A stretch of 64,000 nt of DNA from Lentinula raphanica (GCA_027919835.1 JANVFP010000057.1:62001-126000); one strand, 5' to 3'. Shown: positions 46,931-59,938, numbered from the stretch's first letter. Translations and numbers: made by a program. Notes: generated by a model from the sequence alone, not told the origin.

Positions 46931-48886
46931 TTATAACGTTGCCTGTACACGTTCTCCTCCCAAAACCATGAGTACTTTCTCCAGGCTAGGCTCGGAGTCC
47001 TCCAAATTCCAGAGCTTCTCTGGATCGGGCAACTCAAACGCGTCCCATATAGCAGCGATCTGATCCAGCAGCGTCACCTCCGGAGCAGCAGATTCGTTGT
47101 CGGGCACTTCGACCACAGGCTCAATGTCGGTCGTGTCGGATTCAAAGACGACAGGAGAAGTGTGGGTGATAGTATCGAACACAGGAGGGAGAGATTTGGG
47201 AGGCGCATTGGAATAGATTGGTGCGGGGATTTTTCGGAAGCCAGGCAACTCGATGCTTTGTTCGAAATGGAAGAAGTTCGTCGGGTCCCAGCGTTCTTTG
47301 ATCTGCTGAAGGCGGGAGTAATTCTCGCCGTAGTAGGCGTATTGCCAATCTTCGCGCGCGCCGTCGATATAGTTCACATATGACGCGTTGCCTTTGAGTG
47401 AATATGGATTGAGCGTGTCCCTGACTCTCTTCATGAACTTGAGCATATCGGGACGCATGGTGGGGTGCATCCACTGCAGCTTGAAGTTGGCGATGTAAAC
47501 TCCATCGCGCCAGTAATAGGGTGTAGCATCTCGACTAACATCCTTGTCGACACCACCCGCCATATCCCAGAGCACGTGGGATTTTCCTCGACCATTCAGA
47601 AGCTTGGTCGAATCTTCGACCAGGGTGATGATTGCTTTGGTTACTTCGGGGGTGATTCCACCTTGACCAAAGATGAAAGATGCGTGAGTGTGATAGACGG
47701 GAGACTTGACATCGAATCCCTGCTCGATGACGACCCAGTCGTGCCAGCCCATCTCAGCAAGTTTGTTGACCGGGTTAAATTGTAGTAGAGGCGCGATAAC
47801 CTCGAGACACTGCTTCATATTGCCGTTGTAGATCGTCGTCATCTCTCCCATCAGCTTTCCGCCGACATACCGCCATATGGCGTCAACAGTGAGTTCGTTC
47901 GGCCACACCGTATCGTTGAACACCTTCATCGCCGCTTCGAATTGGGAACGAGTCTCGGGAACGGAGAGATCCCAGGATAAGGGACCACAAACGACTTTGG
48001 CGTAAGGATCTCGTAGAGAATGGACTTTTGACTTGAACTCGAGCAAGATAGCAAAGTTGCCTCCGCCACCTCCACATAGAGCCCAGAACAAATCACGCCT
48101 CTCAGGGTCCGTTTCGTTGCGAGTGAGGGTAAGAAGTTCGCCATCTGCGGTGACGACGGTCATCTCGAGCACATTGTCGATGCCCAAGCCATAGCTGCGA
48201 GTGAAGGGACTAAGTCCGCCTCCAAGAGTGAAACCGGAGACGCCGACTGTCGGACATTGACCGCCAACGATGATGTTTGCAAGGTTCCGCCCTTTGAGGG
48301 TGTCGTACACGTTGTTCCAGACACAGCCTCCCTGGATAGTCACTTCGGTACCCGCATCGTTGATGGAGACCTTGTTAAAGCGGCACAGATCGAGCATGAG
48401 ACCACCCTTGTTGAGGCAGTAGCCAGCGTACGAGTGTCCACCGTTCTTAACTGTGAGATGGACATTCTTGGAAAATGCCCATTTGACGGCAAGTCGAACT
48501 TGTTCGATGGAAGAAGGGACACAGACGGCGGAGGGTGCCTTGCGGACATAGTTGAGGTTGCCGACGAAGACAGCGATTTCGTAGGGATCGGTCTCTGGGA
48601 GGAGGAGCTGATCATCGGACTCGAAGATAGAACGAAGTTCCAGTGTGTCCGCATCCGTGATGGGAGCCGAAGGTTTGGCCTCATTGGCAGTCTGTTCGAG
48701 TTTGACCTGCTGAGCTCTGAAAGCAAGATGCTAGAGAAGGTGAGTCATATCGCGATGTGTACAAAGTATACAAGGGATGAGACCTACAGCTTTAGCGATC
48801 TCCTTGTATTCAGGATCCGTAGGGAGTACGATGTCTGGAAGATCTGCACGGAGCGTGTTGAAATACATACTCTTAGCGTCCGACAT
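46931..48886 (-). CDS. FAD-linked oxidoreductase (berberine-bridge-enzyme-like)
   Basis: Two exons, 48788-48886 and 46931-48730, about 632 residues. The PCMH-type FAD domain shows VKNGGHSYAGYC, where the His carries FAD, and VGGQCPTVGVSGFTLGGG, where the Cys is the second attachment site. Bicovalent FAD is therefore likely. The substrate domain follows, and the BBE C-terminal motif is REDWQYAYYGENYSRLQQIK then WDPTNFFHFEQSI. Fungal members oxidise sugars or secondary metabolites. There is no signal peptide, unlike many secreted family members. After FEQSIELPGF the protein continues for about 110 acidic, Pro-rich residues beyond the usual end. The 33-codon first exon is supported by a GTAGGT donor and CTCTAG acceptor in frame. 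Confidence 0.9.
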
Positions 48887-48948
48887 TGTTGTTGTAAAAA
48901 ATGGGGTGATGGGATGAATGTGAATTATCTGCAGGCGCAACAGAAGAG

Positions 48949-48956
48949 CTTTTATA
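48949..48956 (-). promoter_or_regulatory. TATA box of the FAD oxidoreductase gene
   Basis: TATAAAAG on the minus strand about 65 bp upstream of the ATG at 48886. Confidence 0.6.
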
Positions 48957-48964
48957 TGGAATTC

Positions 48965-50489
48965 TGAGAACTCGGTTATTTTTCATCGCGATACAAAGCT
49001 CCAATCGGCGCAAGTTGTCAACCGCTGCCACAAACGTCAAGGTTAGTTTATCGAAAATCGATGGCCGACTTCTCATTATATGTACATACATTAGTTCAAT
49101 GTAGAGAGGGTCGAAGAGCTGGAACTTCAAGAAGTTCTTTGTGGCCTATTGTGGTAGGTTGCGGACTCATCAGATGTCATTGCCGTGGTTAGGTACCAGA
49201 AACGCATCGGGAATTGCCTGAAGATTGTAGCCATTACGAAGGTAGAGGTGTGATTGAGAATGACGTTTAAGCGATGATGATGCAGTTCAATTCAGTGTTG
49301 CAGGAGCCGGTCGTCTGACCAGTCGTAAGTACTGAGGAGTGAGGACTGAGTACTGAGGAGCAATGTGAGGAGCAAATTATTCAGCATGGAACAGTTTGAC
49401 AGTTCCTCCAGGACGACCGTCCAAGAAAATGATGATGATTGACCCGAGGAGTCGGAAGAGGTTGTCCTGCGATGCTCTGTAGTGACGCTCCTCCAGCAGT
49501 ACTATGAATTGACAGATAAACAGATTGCTTGAACTTGGACGGTTATCAAGGTAGTTTCATCACCGCACGCAATCAATCTCAGTCTGTGATATTAGCCAGA
49601 CAGCATAGGCGAAATCAAAGCCTTCTTAAATAATCAGCAGAGTATCCTCTAAGATTGACCATCTCCTACCATCGAGATAAATCCAAAGACGTTCAAAGTT
49701 TTCCGTGGAATCGAACGACGAACGCGTTGGTGAAAGTAGAGATGAGAGAATGCCACGTGCGCGTGAACTGCCACCCAGGCTCACTGCGGCCCGACCTAAT
49801 TTTCGACTTTTCTAAAAGTTTTGCCAAAAGTTTTGCCAAAAGTTTTGCCAAAAGTCAATTTTGGCAGTGAAATTTGATCTTGTGAAAATAGTATATTCGA
49901 GTTTTCCAAATGCACTGACAATGATATTATTTTGCAAAGAGTATTGTATTCTCAAAATGCTTTGAGAAAGTTCCTTTATTGCCACTTCGGAATCTGTTTT
50001 TTTGCAGTTGCTTTAGCAGTGGCCAAAAGCTTTGACATAAGGCTCCAATTGCAAAGCTTTTCGACGATGACAAAGGCAAATTTTTGACTTTCCAAAATAA
50101 TGTGAGAAAACTGCCTTTTTAAGATTTCAAAAGAAAATTTTTTGAAATCCAGAAATAAATCGGGTTATCATCGGGAGACGATGGGGAGACGATGGGGCAA
50201 GCAGCAGGTCTTCATCGTACATCTTACGGGTTCACAGCGGGTACCAGGTGTGTATGGGCTATGGTCGCGCATTGATCTTGGCGCTCACATCGCGCTTAGT
50301 GATTCTCAATTCCCGTTCATCGACCTGTACTTTCGGCTCAGCTTCTTCAGACTTTCTTATCCTTTGCGATCATCTACTCCAAGTCACTCCAAGTCACTCA
50401 GTCTCTACCATCCCGACGCTCCAAACCCGTTTGCAACCCATGAACGTTCTGAACTCCCATGGATCGGATGTTTGTATGTTACACTCTCA
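48965..50489. other. Intergenic, AT-rich with short repeats
   Basis: No supported gene. Holds GTACTGAGGAGTGAGGACTG-like short repeats near 49328-49365 and an AT-rich block (about 49795-50160) dense in TTTTGCAAAG and CTTTGAGAAAG-like words that may be a decayed mobile element. Confidence 0.35.
49813..49860. repeat. 13-bp tandem repeat (AAAAGTTTTGCCA)
   Basis: Three perfect consecutive copies plus a partial one. Confidence 0.75.
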
Positions 50490-50816
50490 GAAAATGACAA
50501 GAATAATTAGTCCCAGACGACCAATCACAGATTGTATCTCATCGATATCAGCTCAATTTCGGAGCGAATTGAACGCGACCCTGCTGTTGCACTCACCTCA
50601 TTCCTCTTCCTTCTCATCAGTCGTAAATCTTACACCCTCTCTGCCAGCTATGTGAGTCTCTGCAAGCACTTATATTCGAAGTTCTACTGATGTGGTATTG
50701 CTTACAGGTCTTATACACCTTCTATGCTACAAAACCATACCAATGTCCGTGCTCAGTTTCCTTATTGAATTTCAGCTCTCCTTCTCAACGAATCATAGAA
50801 CTTGGGCAGACAGATA

Positions 50817-51640
50817 ATGGACCAATACATTGGTATCACTGATTCTATGGAACTGGTCAACTGGAATATGTATTCGACCAGCGAGGAGCGTCTCCACCAA
50901 TATCAGGTAGATCCAGAACGTTATCATCCTCAGCCCAAAGAAGGTCTCGATACAACCGCTGCCACTGCAGCCGAAATGGCGAAGTCTCCATGGAACCGAT
51001 ACATCATTCGCGAGCTGGCGTCTCAGGCATCCACTGTCTCCGCGCAGAATCCCGCATACTATGCCAAGCCGGGATTCGTGATCGAGTGGAAAGAGCTATT
51101 CAGGGAACGTATGTATGAACATTTGCTCGTTATGCAGAAGGCGCGGGATGGCAAGTTGAAAAATGAGTATGAGGCGAAGAAGAAGGCCAGCCTCTTACGG
51201 AGCATGCGGGTTAATGCATGTAGTCTTTTGTCTTTTGTTGTCACAATGAATGCTCACACCGCATATAGAAACTACGACGGCGACTCAAGATTTGCGACAT
51301 CATGGCCAAACACAATCAGGACGACGCGCATGCTGTCGCTTTCTGGAATAACATGCTGGAAGCTTTGTCCCACCTCGATGTTGCAGGGATGTCAGATGAT
51401 GAGGATTCGGTTGATGCTGATGGACATAGAGTGTTGAGGGTGCTTTCTCCGCAGTGGAGGCACCCCAAGTTCGAGCAGTTCTTCGATCAGGTAGACCGCA
51501 CGCCTGCTACACAGGCCAAACTCTTCCCGGGCATTGGACGCCCTAGGATTCCTCGTATGCGTGGTGAAGAAACTGTTCAACGTATTCCTCCTCCAAGCTT
51601 GCCAACTGCGTATTTCCGTGATGGGTACCGAACATCGTGA
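50817..51640 (+). CDS. Uncharacterised basidiomycete protein beside a transposase
   Basis: Two exons, 50817-51209 and 51269-51640, joined in phase 0 across donor GTTAAT and acceptor TATAG, about 254 residues. The N-terminal part (QIMDQYIGITDSMELVNWNM just around the start, EERLHQYQVDPERYHPQP) has no recognised domain; the middle is Lys/Arg-rich and helical. The C-terminal part (GMSDDEDS, RVLRVLSPQWRHPKFEQFFD, PRMRGEETVQRIPPPSLPTA) matches, from memory, a recurrent uncharacterised Agaricomycete family often found near transposons. It lies 300 bp upstream of the Tnp2-like gene in the same direction. The 5' end is uncertain; an open, possibly spliced region continues upstream to about 50490. Confidence 0.6.
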
Positions 51641-51935
51641 ACTTGTCGTACAAGTGGTAAACCGACCATGTAAGGTCCATTTGTCATCCTGACCTTCGTT
51701 AAAGCTCACCAAACCTTAGGCAGAATATGCTTTCATGTTGTGTAAAACCTTTGTAGTATTATCAATGCATATCTAGTGTCAAAATGTCATGAATATTCAT
51801 ATCGTTGTCTATTGTAATATGCGTGAGTTTACATTTTTGAACGGAACGAACATTGGACGTTGGACGTTGAACGTGGGAACAACTAGTTTTACCTTCCAAG
51901 TTCCAAACCGCTTTCAGCTTCAATATTCAATATCC

Positions 51936-54900
51936 ATGAGTCGCTACCTTGATGTACTGGCTCAGCTCAAAGATCCTTCTCAGCAGTCATCTTCGTCTAC
52001 ACCCAGGAATCAAACAAACCTCGGAGTTTCACCGGCATCTGATAAGAAGTCTTCACTTTCCAAATATCAAGCGCTCCTCTCCAATGCTTCTACAGCAACA
52101 GCAACAGACTACAGCGCTCGTCCAATAGCTTCTTCGCCTTCTTCTACAATTGCACCTTCTGGCTTTGAAGATTTCTCAACAGGCATTCGACAAGGAATCG
52201 TAAGCACGATAACATATAGCTCTAGCCCTACGATAGTGATTATGTCTTTCTCGCAGATTCGGAAGTTGGTAGAGAAGTCTGCCGCAGGTTCAGATTCACT
52301 GGAGGTCTTATTGGAACCTGATAAGGATGGGAAATTGATGCTCTTTGGTGATCCTCGCTCTCGTAGCAAGCACACAATCAGGGTGTTGCATACTGGATCA
52401 AAACTCGGGGATGGTATTTCAGGATTGCAGGCGAAGTTAGATGGTCTCTCCCGCGATTTCCCTGCACCAAGCGTCCATGCGACACTAGAAGAAGTAGAGG
52501 GCGCAATTCAGGTAGCCGAGGAAGATCTTCAATCGATCAAGGCGGAAGGAATCAAAGACGAAGTCAACCAAGTACGGGATATGGTCGACCTTGTGCATAA
52601 AACCCTTCGTGCATGGCGGAATATCTATCCTGATGTCTCCCCTGTTCGAATCGATAATCATGAGTCCCTCTTTCGCCAATCACATTCACAAATTCATCGC
52701 ACATCAGGAAAAGCATTCATAGATCCTGCTGATGGCAAGAATACCCCAGCCCTTATTTCGTACTGTCTTGCACTTGCTGTGCGGATCTTCGAGAACACCG
52801 CCCGACGTGGTGCTAGCTTGGTCCTTAAGATGTCAAAATTGTTCGGAATGTCTCTGGTAACTCTCGGAGGTGATGGCCTCACTCTAGAACAGCGTGCCAC
52901 CTTATCCAACATTCCTGAATCAATACGAACGGTAGAGAAGAAATTCAACCTAGATGTCGATTTCGTTCCATATGCGATTTGCCCCCGCTGTAACCACTCA
53001 TATCCCCCCACGTATCCCGACGGTCCTGGAACCCTTCCTGTCTACCCCAAACTATGTGATGAACGCAGGGTTCTCAAGCGGAAGGACGCCCCCAACGAAC
53101 AACCAGTATGCGGGGAACCACTTCTCTGTTACGGAAAACCGATCATCTCTTTTGATTACTACTCTTTCTTCGACTGGTTCGGTCGTTTCATCGCTCTTCC
53201 GGGGATCGAGAAATATGGGGAACGTTTCTGTGAAGAGATATCCTCCCATCGAGAGGTACCCTCTACTAAACGTGACGCGACCGATGGTAGATTTGTTCAT
53301 GAATTCCGTGGAGCAGATGGGAAACTCTTCATATCTGAGCGAGGAGGGGAGGGTCGGTGGTTATTCGTCCTCAGTCTAGATTACTTCAATGTTGAAGGAA
53401 ACCGGATTCGTGGCCGTAGTTTCTCAACAGGATTGATGGCCATGTCATGTCTCAATCTACCTCTATCCATGCGCAACGACCCTGCTTTTGTCTATATCCC
53501 TGCGCTGTATCATTGCAAGGACGGACACGAACCTGACTCCAAGAACGCAGAAACTCGGCATTTTCTCAAACCACTCGTCGATGAATTTCTCGTTGGTTAC
53601 ACTCGTGGAGTTCGGCCGTACAGCACACATGAGTCTCAGAAAGTCCAGGAAGACCCCTATAGCCGCGTGTTCAAGTTTGCCATCTCCAACGGTACGATGG
53701 ATTCCAAAGCTGCCAAACCCGCCAACGGCCTCCTTGACATTACGTCGCACATTTTCTGTCATAGATGCAACTGCTGGCATGCTTTCCACGGAGGCCGAAC
53801 TGATTGTCGTAACTGGGTTGATATAGACGACGAATATTTGCGAAAAGGTGCTCAGCTGTGGCAGGATGCAGAATTTTCCGAAGATCGGAAGTTTGATGAG
53901 GATTGCTTCGGCACTAGGGCGTCAGAGCTCTGGCGCTTGCCATACTGGAAGCCAAGTCAACAGGCTGTGTCAGAACCGATGCACACAGTATACCTCAATG
54001 TGGTCCAACGCTATTGCAGGGAAATCTTGGGTCTGGACAATCCCAATGACAAGAAGAAAGTCCACAAAATGCCCAAATACACGCGGTGTTTCTATTACCC
54101 TTTCGAGCCTCCTCCTGCACTCTCTAGTGTTTCTCAATCGCGTGGTGCTGACTCTCAGGAAGACAGAGCGAGCTTGTCTTCCAGTATCGAACATCCTCCT
54201 GCCGATGAACATCGTCTTTCGGTTCTTTTCTGGTCCCATCTGCCTGCTGAATACAACACAACTCGTCTTACGCGTCTAGAAAGCCTCAAATCCGACGTCA
54301 TCGCTGATGTCAAAGCTCATGAAGATGTGAGGAGAGTATTGATAGATCTTTCCGAAACAGCTCCCAAAACTATTACCGAACAAACACTGTTCTTACATCG
54401 TCTCTCAAATCGAAAGTGGATCACATTGTTATATGTCTGCCAGAATCTCGCTATTTTCCCTGACCCTAATGGCCCAGACGCTTTGTGGAGAAAAACAGAT
54501 TTCAAAAACAGCGATGTGAAGAGGAAAGACATGGCGGCTATGCTTTTAGATTGGGTATGTGGTGAATGTACACATATAAATAGTCTTTCTGATCCCTCTT
54601 GAAAGCGCGTCAATCATGTCGAAGTGGACGAATTTATGTGGCCTCATTTCACACCGACCTCCATGCCTCCACCGGTCGCACCCTGGGCGGGACCTCCACC
54701 ATCTATCAACTTCGCTGCCTCAGGTTCTGGAGCCTGTCATGTTCTACCACCCGAAGAAAGACGTCATAAACTCAATGAACTTTCCCGGTCAATGAATCAA
54801 AGGTCGGCTTATCGTGTGGGCGACATTCATCGTTTCCTATCCCAGCCTTTGGGTGATGATCACGGTCATCTGCGACGTCTCTTAGATGATGCCACGTTTG

Positions 54901-56275
54901 ATGCATTGATGTATGTTTGCGTGGACCTTGGACGATCACCAGTGGCTAAATGCTCAAAATCGGTTCTGATTCATGAACTCGTAACATGGGTAAGCATCAC
55001 CACCCCAGCCCCCAGTCATATAATATCTCACATGGAGTTTAATAGCGCCTCGCTATGCCCCGCACTCCATTGGAACCCTTGAAGATCGATTCTCCTGGGT
55101 TGCTGCGTCGACTGCAGCAAGCAGTGAGGGAGGTCACAACACCATCATGGTTATCAAAGCCTCCTCCCGACGTAGGAACACCTGCCGCAGGTACTCTCAA
55201 AGCTGACCATTGGAGACGATTGATTGAGATCCATCTCCCATTGGCAATGCTTAGCCTTTGGAATGAGCAATCTCCTTCGGCTGCCGGAAACGCTCACCTC
55301 ATGGTTCCAGCGCTTGAAACAACCATGCATCTGACCTGCGCGGCCATCCTTATGTCCAAGTTATCGCTTAGTGTGGAACGTCGCGAGCAATTCCGAAACC
55401 ACCTTATACAACACATAGAAGGCATCAAGCAACACTTTGGTGGCTTTATATTCCCAAGTCATCACCTTAGCCTTCACATCTCTGACTTTATGGAAGAGTT
55501 CAGTAGTGTTCGGCACTGGTGGAGCATGCCATTCGAAAGCCTTGGTGGAAAGCTTCAACGTATTCGGACAAACCATAAAGCAGGTAAGAGTAAACACGAG
55601 ATCATCTCTACTGCTCGATTGAATTGATTCGTAGGGGAGAAACAAAGCACTATACACCATTCATACTGCAAGAGTTCGTCCTATCGTCAGTGGTTACTTC
55701 GGCCTGATTGTCCACCCTTACTTCGATACTGCCTCAAGCTGTTAGATAAGGCTTACAATTACGATTCCCGAGAAGACGACGATGAAACGGATGCTGAATT
55801 GGATGAGGATGAACCCCTTCCCGACGATTCAATTCCGTCTTCTCGATCATTCCATGCCCTTCCTACTCCACCTGAAGTTATCCAGGTGGTCGGCTCCGCC
55901 GACGTCGAGTGTCTAACCCGAACTCCGGCCGAAAGAGGCGACTACACGATTCCACGTGGTATTGCACCTGGAAACAGTTACATCTGCTTCAATCCAAATG
56001 GCGGGACATCAGATGGGCGATGGGTTGCTGGTCAAATCCAGCATATCTTCAGGAAGCACAAAGGTGGTCCACTGTCATTTATCGTCAAGCGTTCCCTTGA
56101 GGTGAAGTTGGAACAATTTTCAAGGTTCTGGGATGATGGTTTCGAAGCGAAGACGGTCTCAGATCAGTTCTCAGATCAACTCGAGATCATACCTTTCTCG
56201 GACGTTATTGTGCACAGTGCAAGGTGGAATATTTCTGAACACGTAGTTGTCGTACTCAGTTTGAGCCTCTCTTAA
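51936..56275 (+). CDS. Tnp2-like transposase (CACTA/EnSpm type)
   Basis: Four exons: 51936-54554, 54606-54989, 55046-55583 and 55635-56275, all junctions in frame, about 1,393 residues. After a Ser-rich, coiled N-terminal part there is a zinc-binding segment (CPRCNHSYPP ... LCDERR ... VCGEPL). The transposase core follows with FDYYSFFDWFGRF, FVLSLDYFNVEGN, PLYHCKDG-like ALYHCKDGHEP, CHRCNCWHAFHGG and SELWRLPYWKPSQQAVSEPM, then the C-terminal WRRLIEIHLPLAM and WSMPFESLGGKLQRIRTNHK blocks seen across Tnp2 proteins. No internal stop was found, unlike the copia element, so the gene may be intact. I could not identify terminal inverted repeats or a target duplication around it, so the element's extent is unknown and domestication cannot be excluded. 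Confidence 0.88.
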
Positions 56276-56449
56276 ACGCATTTGTAGTACTGCATCTGTA
56301 ATCATATCTCGAACTTTGACTGTTCCTTGTGTCGTTGGATAATGAATGAGTCAATGAGAGAATCTCAGATATATATTTGGGAAGGTATGAACATTCTGAG
56401 TGGACTACGACCCGCAACAGCAAATCTATAGGTCTTGTATACAGTACGT

Positions 56450-57601
56450 TTAGGAACGCGAAGAGCTCGCAGTAGGGTGAGACGTCTTGGATGCCAGTTG
56501 TTTCTTCAAATCCGCGGCAACTTTTTCCAGCTTCTCAGTCCTGAGGGCCGCTTTTCGATACTTCAAATGACTCCGAATGAAATCGTCAACTGCCCAAAGA
56601 TCTTTGTACTCCTTTAAGTTAGGATATTTCTTGACAGCCTGGCTTTTGTGTTAGTCATTCGTTGCAACCTAGTGCAGGTTTTACCGCTTACCAGGTCCCG
56701 AACTTTCTTGAGAGACAGTAAAGATTGTTGTTTCATGGGCGAGTCACAGACGAGATTATCTTCCACTGCTTTGTTGATGAATTTCTGAACCTTTGAGTTT
56801 GAGCAAGTGTTCGAAGGTCAGAAGAGACTAACGCACCTGAACAGTTTTGTACTCATCCTTGGGCCATCCTAACGCGTCGCAGAGGTTATAGCCACCGCGG
56901 TTCGGGCGTCCAACTTCGCCAGGAGGCTTCGGAATGAGATCGTCTTCATCGTCTGAGCCAACAACCGAAGTGATCTGTTTACTCTTGGTTCCACTGCCAC
57001 CAGCATCCTTAATCACGAGCGTAACACGTTTCGTTTTCTGTTTCGCAGGGTTTTTGACCTCCGCGGTACCAGCACCGATGCCAGTAGTTGGCCCTGTAGC
57101 CCCCAAGCCTGCTCGAATGATTTCCTCATCACTCTCGTAGGCAAAGTTTGACTTTTGTCTTCTTTGTGGCCTTGCCGACTCATCCCCACGACCAGTATGC
57201 CCGCTATCCGTATCGCTGTCGGGAGTGCAATCAAGTCTAGACGGTGTTTGTGTTCCACTGGATCGAGTAGCCAAGGGCACATCCAGATGAGGTAGTGAAT
57301 CGGAACTCGCATCGGAGTCGAAGTCATGAGAGGACTCAGAGGATGAGGATGAGGAAGAAGTAGAAGCGGCTCTAGAGCGTTTATAGCGTAGGCCATTTGG
57401 AGAAGATGAACTAAGAGTAGACAGATGTGTACGAGATGGAGGATATGGGCTTGAGCGGCGCGATCCACGAGGAGTTCGAATAGGACCAGTGTGACCTGTC
57501 CACGGAGCCTCATCTTGGTCAATAGAGGCTACCGTATGAGGTGCAGGATAGAGTTCGATGTAGTCGATGGACTCGGCATAATTAGTGGGAAGGGCCATCA
57601 T
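56450..57601 (-). CDS. Hypothetical Ser-rich acidic protein
   Basis: Three exons, 56837-57601, 56692-56790 and 56450-56638, all phase 0, about 350 residues. No known domain. The N-terminus (ALPTNYAESIDYIELYPAPH) is followed by a long disordered region with Ser runs (AASTSSSSSSSESSHDFDSD), an acidic patch (GSDDEDDLIPKPPGE) and GYNLCDALGWPKDEYKTVQ. A helical C-terminus (FINKAVEDNLVCDS; KKYPNLKEYKDLWAVDDFIR; KLEKVAADLKKQLASK) contains a likely coiled coil. No signal peptide or membrane helix. A nuclear or chromatin-related role is possible from composition only. Confidence 0.75.
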
Positions 57602-58022
57602 TGCTGATCACTGGAATGTTAGAGCACATTCTCCATCAGGACACCGGATAGAACACTTGCCTTTCGAACTTTGCTTTCGTTTACGCTTCCGAGATCGAGG
57701 TAGAATCAGAAGTAGGTGAGTTGAAAAAAAGAAGGAATCAAAGACGACTCGTTGCATCTTTTAGCGAACAAAGGAGAATGATTTCAGAATGGGATTAGAA
57801 CAAAGCAATGAGAGGGCGCTCCGTGAGCGCTTCTGCTTACCAATCAACCCCTTTCACAAGACTTGAATCAAGTCACCTTTGACCTCTGCCTCGTTCCCCG
57901 TCCAATACATTGTATCTTGACTTAAATTCAGGATGCAGAAACGATCCTTCTAACTCAACTTCTTCGAACTATCCTCTTCTTCATCATCTCGAGCGACTCA
58001 CTGCCTGCTTCTATCAACATAC

Positions 58023-59938
58023 ATGTCTGTCAGTTACAAACACCATCTCACGCTGCACGGTATGCGCGATGCCGTTTTGTCAGTTTCATTCTCTGCTGGA
58101 GGGAAGTTCGTTGCCGCTACTGGTAAGCTGTGACACCACTCACTTCCTGATATCATGCTCAATCGAGGTTAGGCTATGGCGGTGTTTCTGTATGGGATCT
58201 GTGCACTGCAGCACTAGTTCCACTACCACAACTCAAATATACACCTCAAAATCCGAAATACGTGGTATCGTCCTCCACTTGGCTGTACTTTTCGAAAACC
58301 AAGACCCATGTGCTGGTACTGGGTACGCTACGCGGTGATCTCATGCTATGGAAGTACGATCCGGAGGGAAAGGTTCGTTCTCTTCACGGATTCTTGCCGC
58401 GGCTTCTTATAGTTTCGCAGGAGTTCCAAAGCCTTCATCGATTTCCTTCTGTGAATGCTACGCGCCAAGTGATATCTCTTGACGTCTATCGGCGGGAGGT
58501 ATCATCGGGCCGTCGTGGCAGAATAGCTGCTCTTTTCATCGATGGATGTGTCACTGTTTGGGCTCTCACTGCCGTTGGTGACTGCACTCAAGTATTCTCC
58601 TGCAATCTCGAGGACATGTTTCTTCCAAAGGTGGTTCGTTTCTGTGGCAACACTCGAGACGTCTTTGTTTTTGCACGCTCAGGCGGCTTGATGTAAGTTC
58701 ATGGTATACTCAATCATCTCGATTCTCAATCCTCGTAACAGCGTGAGATTGGATTACAAAACTGGTCAGGTCAAGAAACGCAAAAGCCATGCGCCTAGCA
58801 CCATGTAAGTGGCACGTCCTGGTCCGAATTCCTCTACTAACGTCGTTTCAGGGGATCGGTTGCATTGGACCAGAGCAGCAAATACTTCGTCGCATGGACA
58901 ACTGAGGGCTTCCAGATTCATGATCTCGAGAGTCTGGAGCTTATCCAAAACTTCGAGACACAGAATCCCATCGTGCATTTTCCCAAGCACGTCGTTTTTG
59001 GAGAGGAAGATCATGTCATTATTGGTGGTACAGATCGTGGTTGTGCTTTGGTGTACAACGTTAGCACTGGTACTGTCATGCAAACCTTGGCTTATCCTCG
59101 GGGCGGGCTTGTACAACATGTATCGGTGCGTGGATATCTAACAACGTTGAATCGCATACCTAACTTCTTTCCAGACTATCTCGCTCGAGGAAACTCATCT
59201 CGTCGCCATCGCAGGTTCTACACGGCATCAATCTGCAGACGTTCTGATTTTTCAGAAGCCCGCTTTCAAAGCCTCTTCGGACTCGAAAACTAAGACAGAT
59301 TTCTCAAAGTCGTCCCTGCTTGATCTAACCTCCGTGGATCCGAAATCCTTGGTCCATGTTGGTGCGGGGTTCTACACATCCAAGAGTGGCTGGAGAATCA
59401 TACGGCCCATTCTGGCTGTCTCCTTGTTTGTCGCTGGCCTCGTTCTCCTCTATCTCAAATGCAGTAACTGTCAGAATTGGACGAAGGTTAGTATCCAGTA
59501 ACCTTCACTGTTTTTCACGTTGATCTAAACTGTGTGCAGTCCACCTTATTCAATGCAGTCATCGACAAGAACTTTGATGCCAAGCCTGTCTTCACGGAAT
59601 CCGATGATATTTCGAACCATCCTTCGAACCACCCTGCATATGGCGATATGGCTTTTACCCCAATCATTGACAGGAACTTTGATGCGAAACCTGTCTTTAC
59701 GGAATCCAATGTTTTCTCGGACCATCCTTCGAACCATCCTGCATCTCTTAGAGGTGTACAGCATAGTGTTGTCAATCATAGGCCGCAGGTTACCATGGAG
59801 AAGCAGGCGCACCTTCCTTCATCTCTTCCAGTAGTCCGAAGTAGTGTCACTAGTCGCTTGCCGCGGGTCACCTTCTCGGAGAAGCCAGCTCAAAGTTCGA
59901 TCTATCTTCTTCCTCCTGCTGAAAATGCAGGCTATTAG
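58023..59938 (+). CDS. WD40-like beta-propeller protein with membrane anchor
   Basis: Seven exons (58023-58122, 58173-58372, 58421-58692, 58742-58804, 58852-59125, 59175-59486, 59540-59938) with consistent phases, about 539 residues. WD40-type blades: VLSVSFSAGGKFVAATGYGG then VSVWDL; THVLVLGTLRGDLMLWKYDP; RIAALFIDGCVTVWALT; SVALDQSSKYFVAWTTEGFQ then IHDLES; VIIGGTDRGCALVYNVSTG. A C-terminal hydrophobic helix (IIRPILAVSLFVAGLVLLYL, about 59395-59455) would anchor it, with a short cytoplasmic or luminal tail. The tail has a two-copy repeat (NFDAKPVFTES..S.HPSNHP). The architecture, propeller then single anchor, recurs in Agaricomycetes; partner and function are unknown. Confidence 0.85.
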
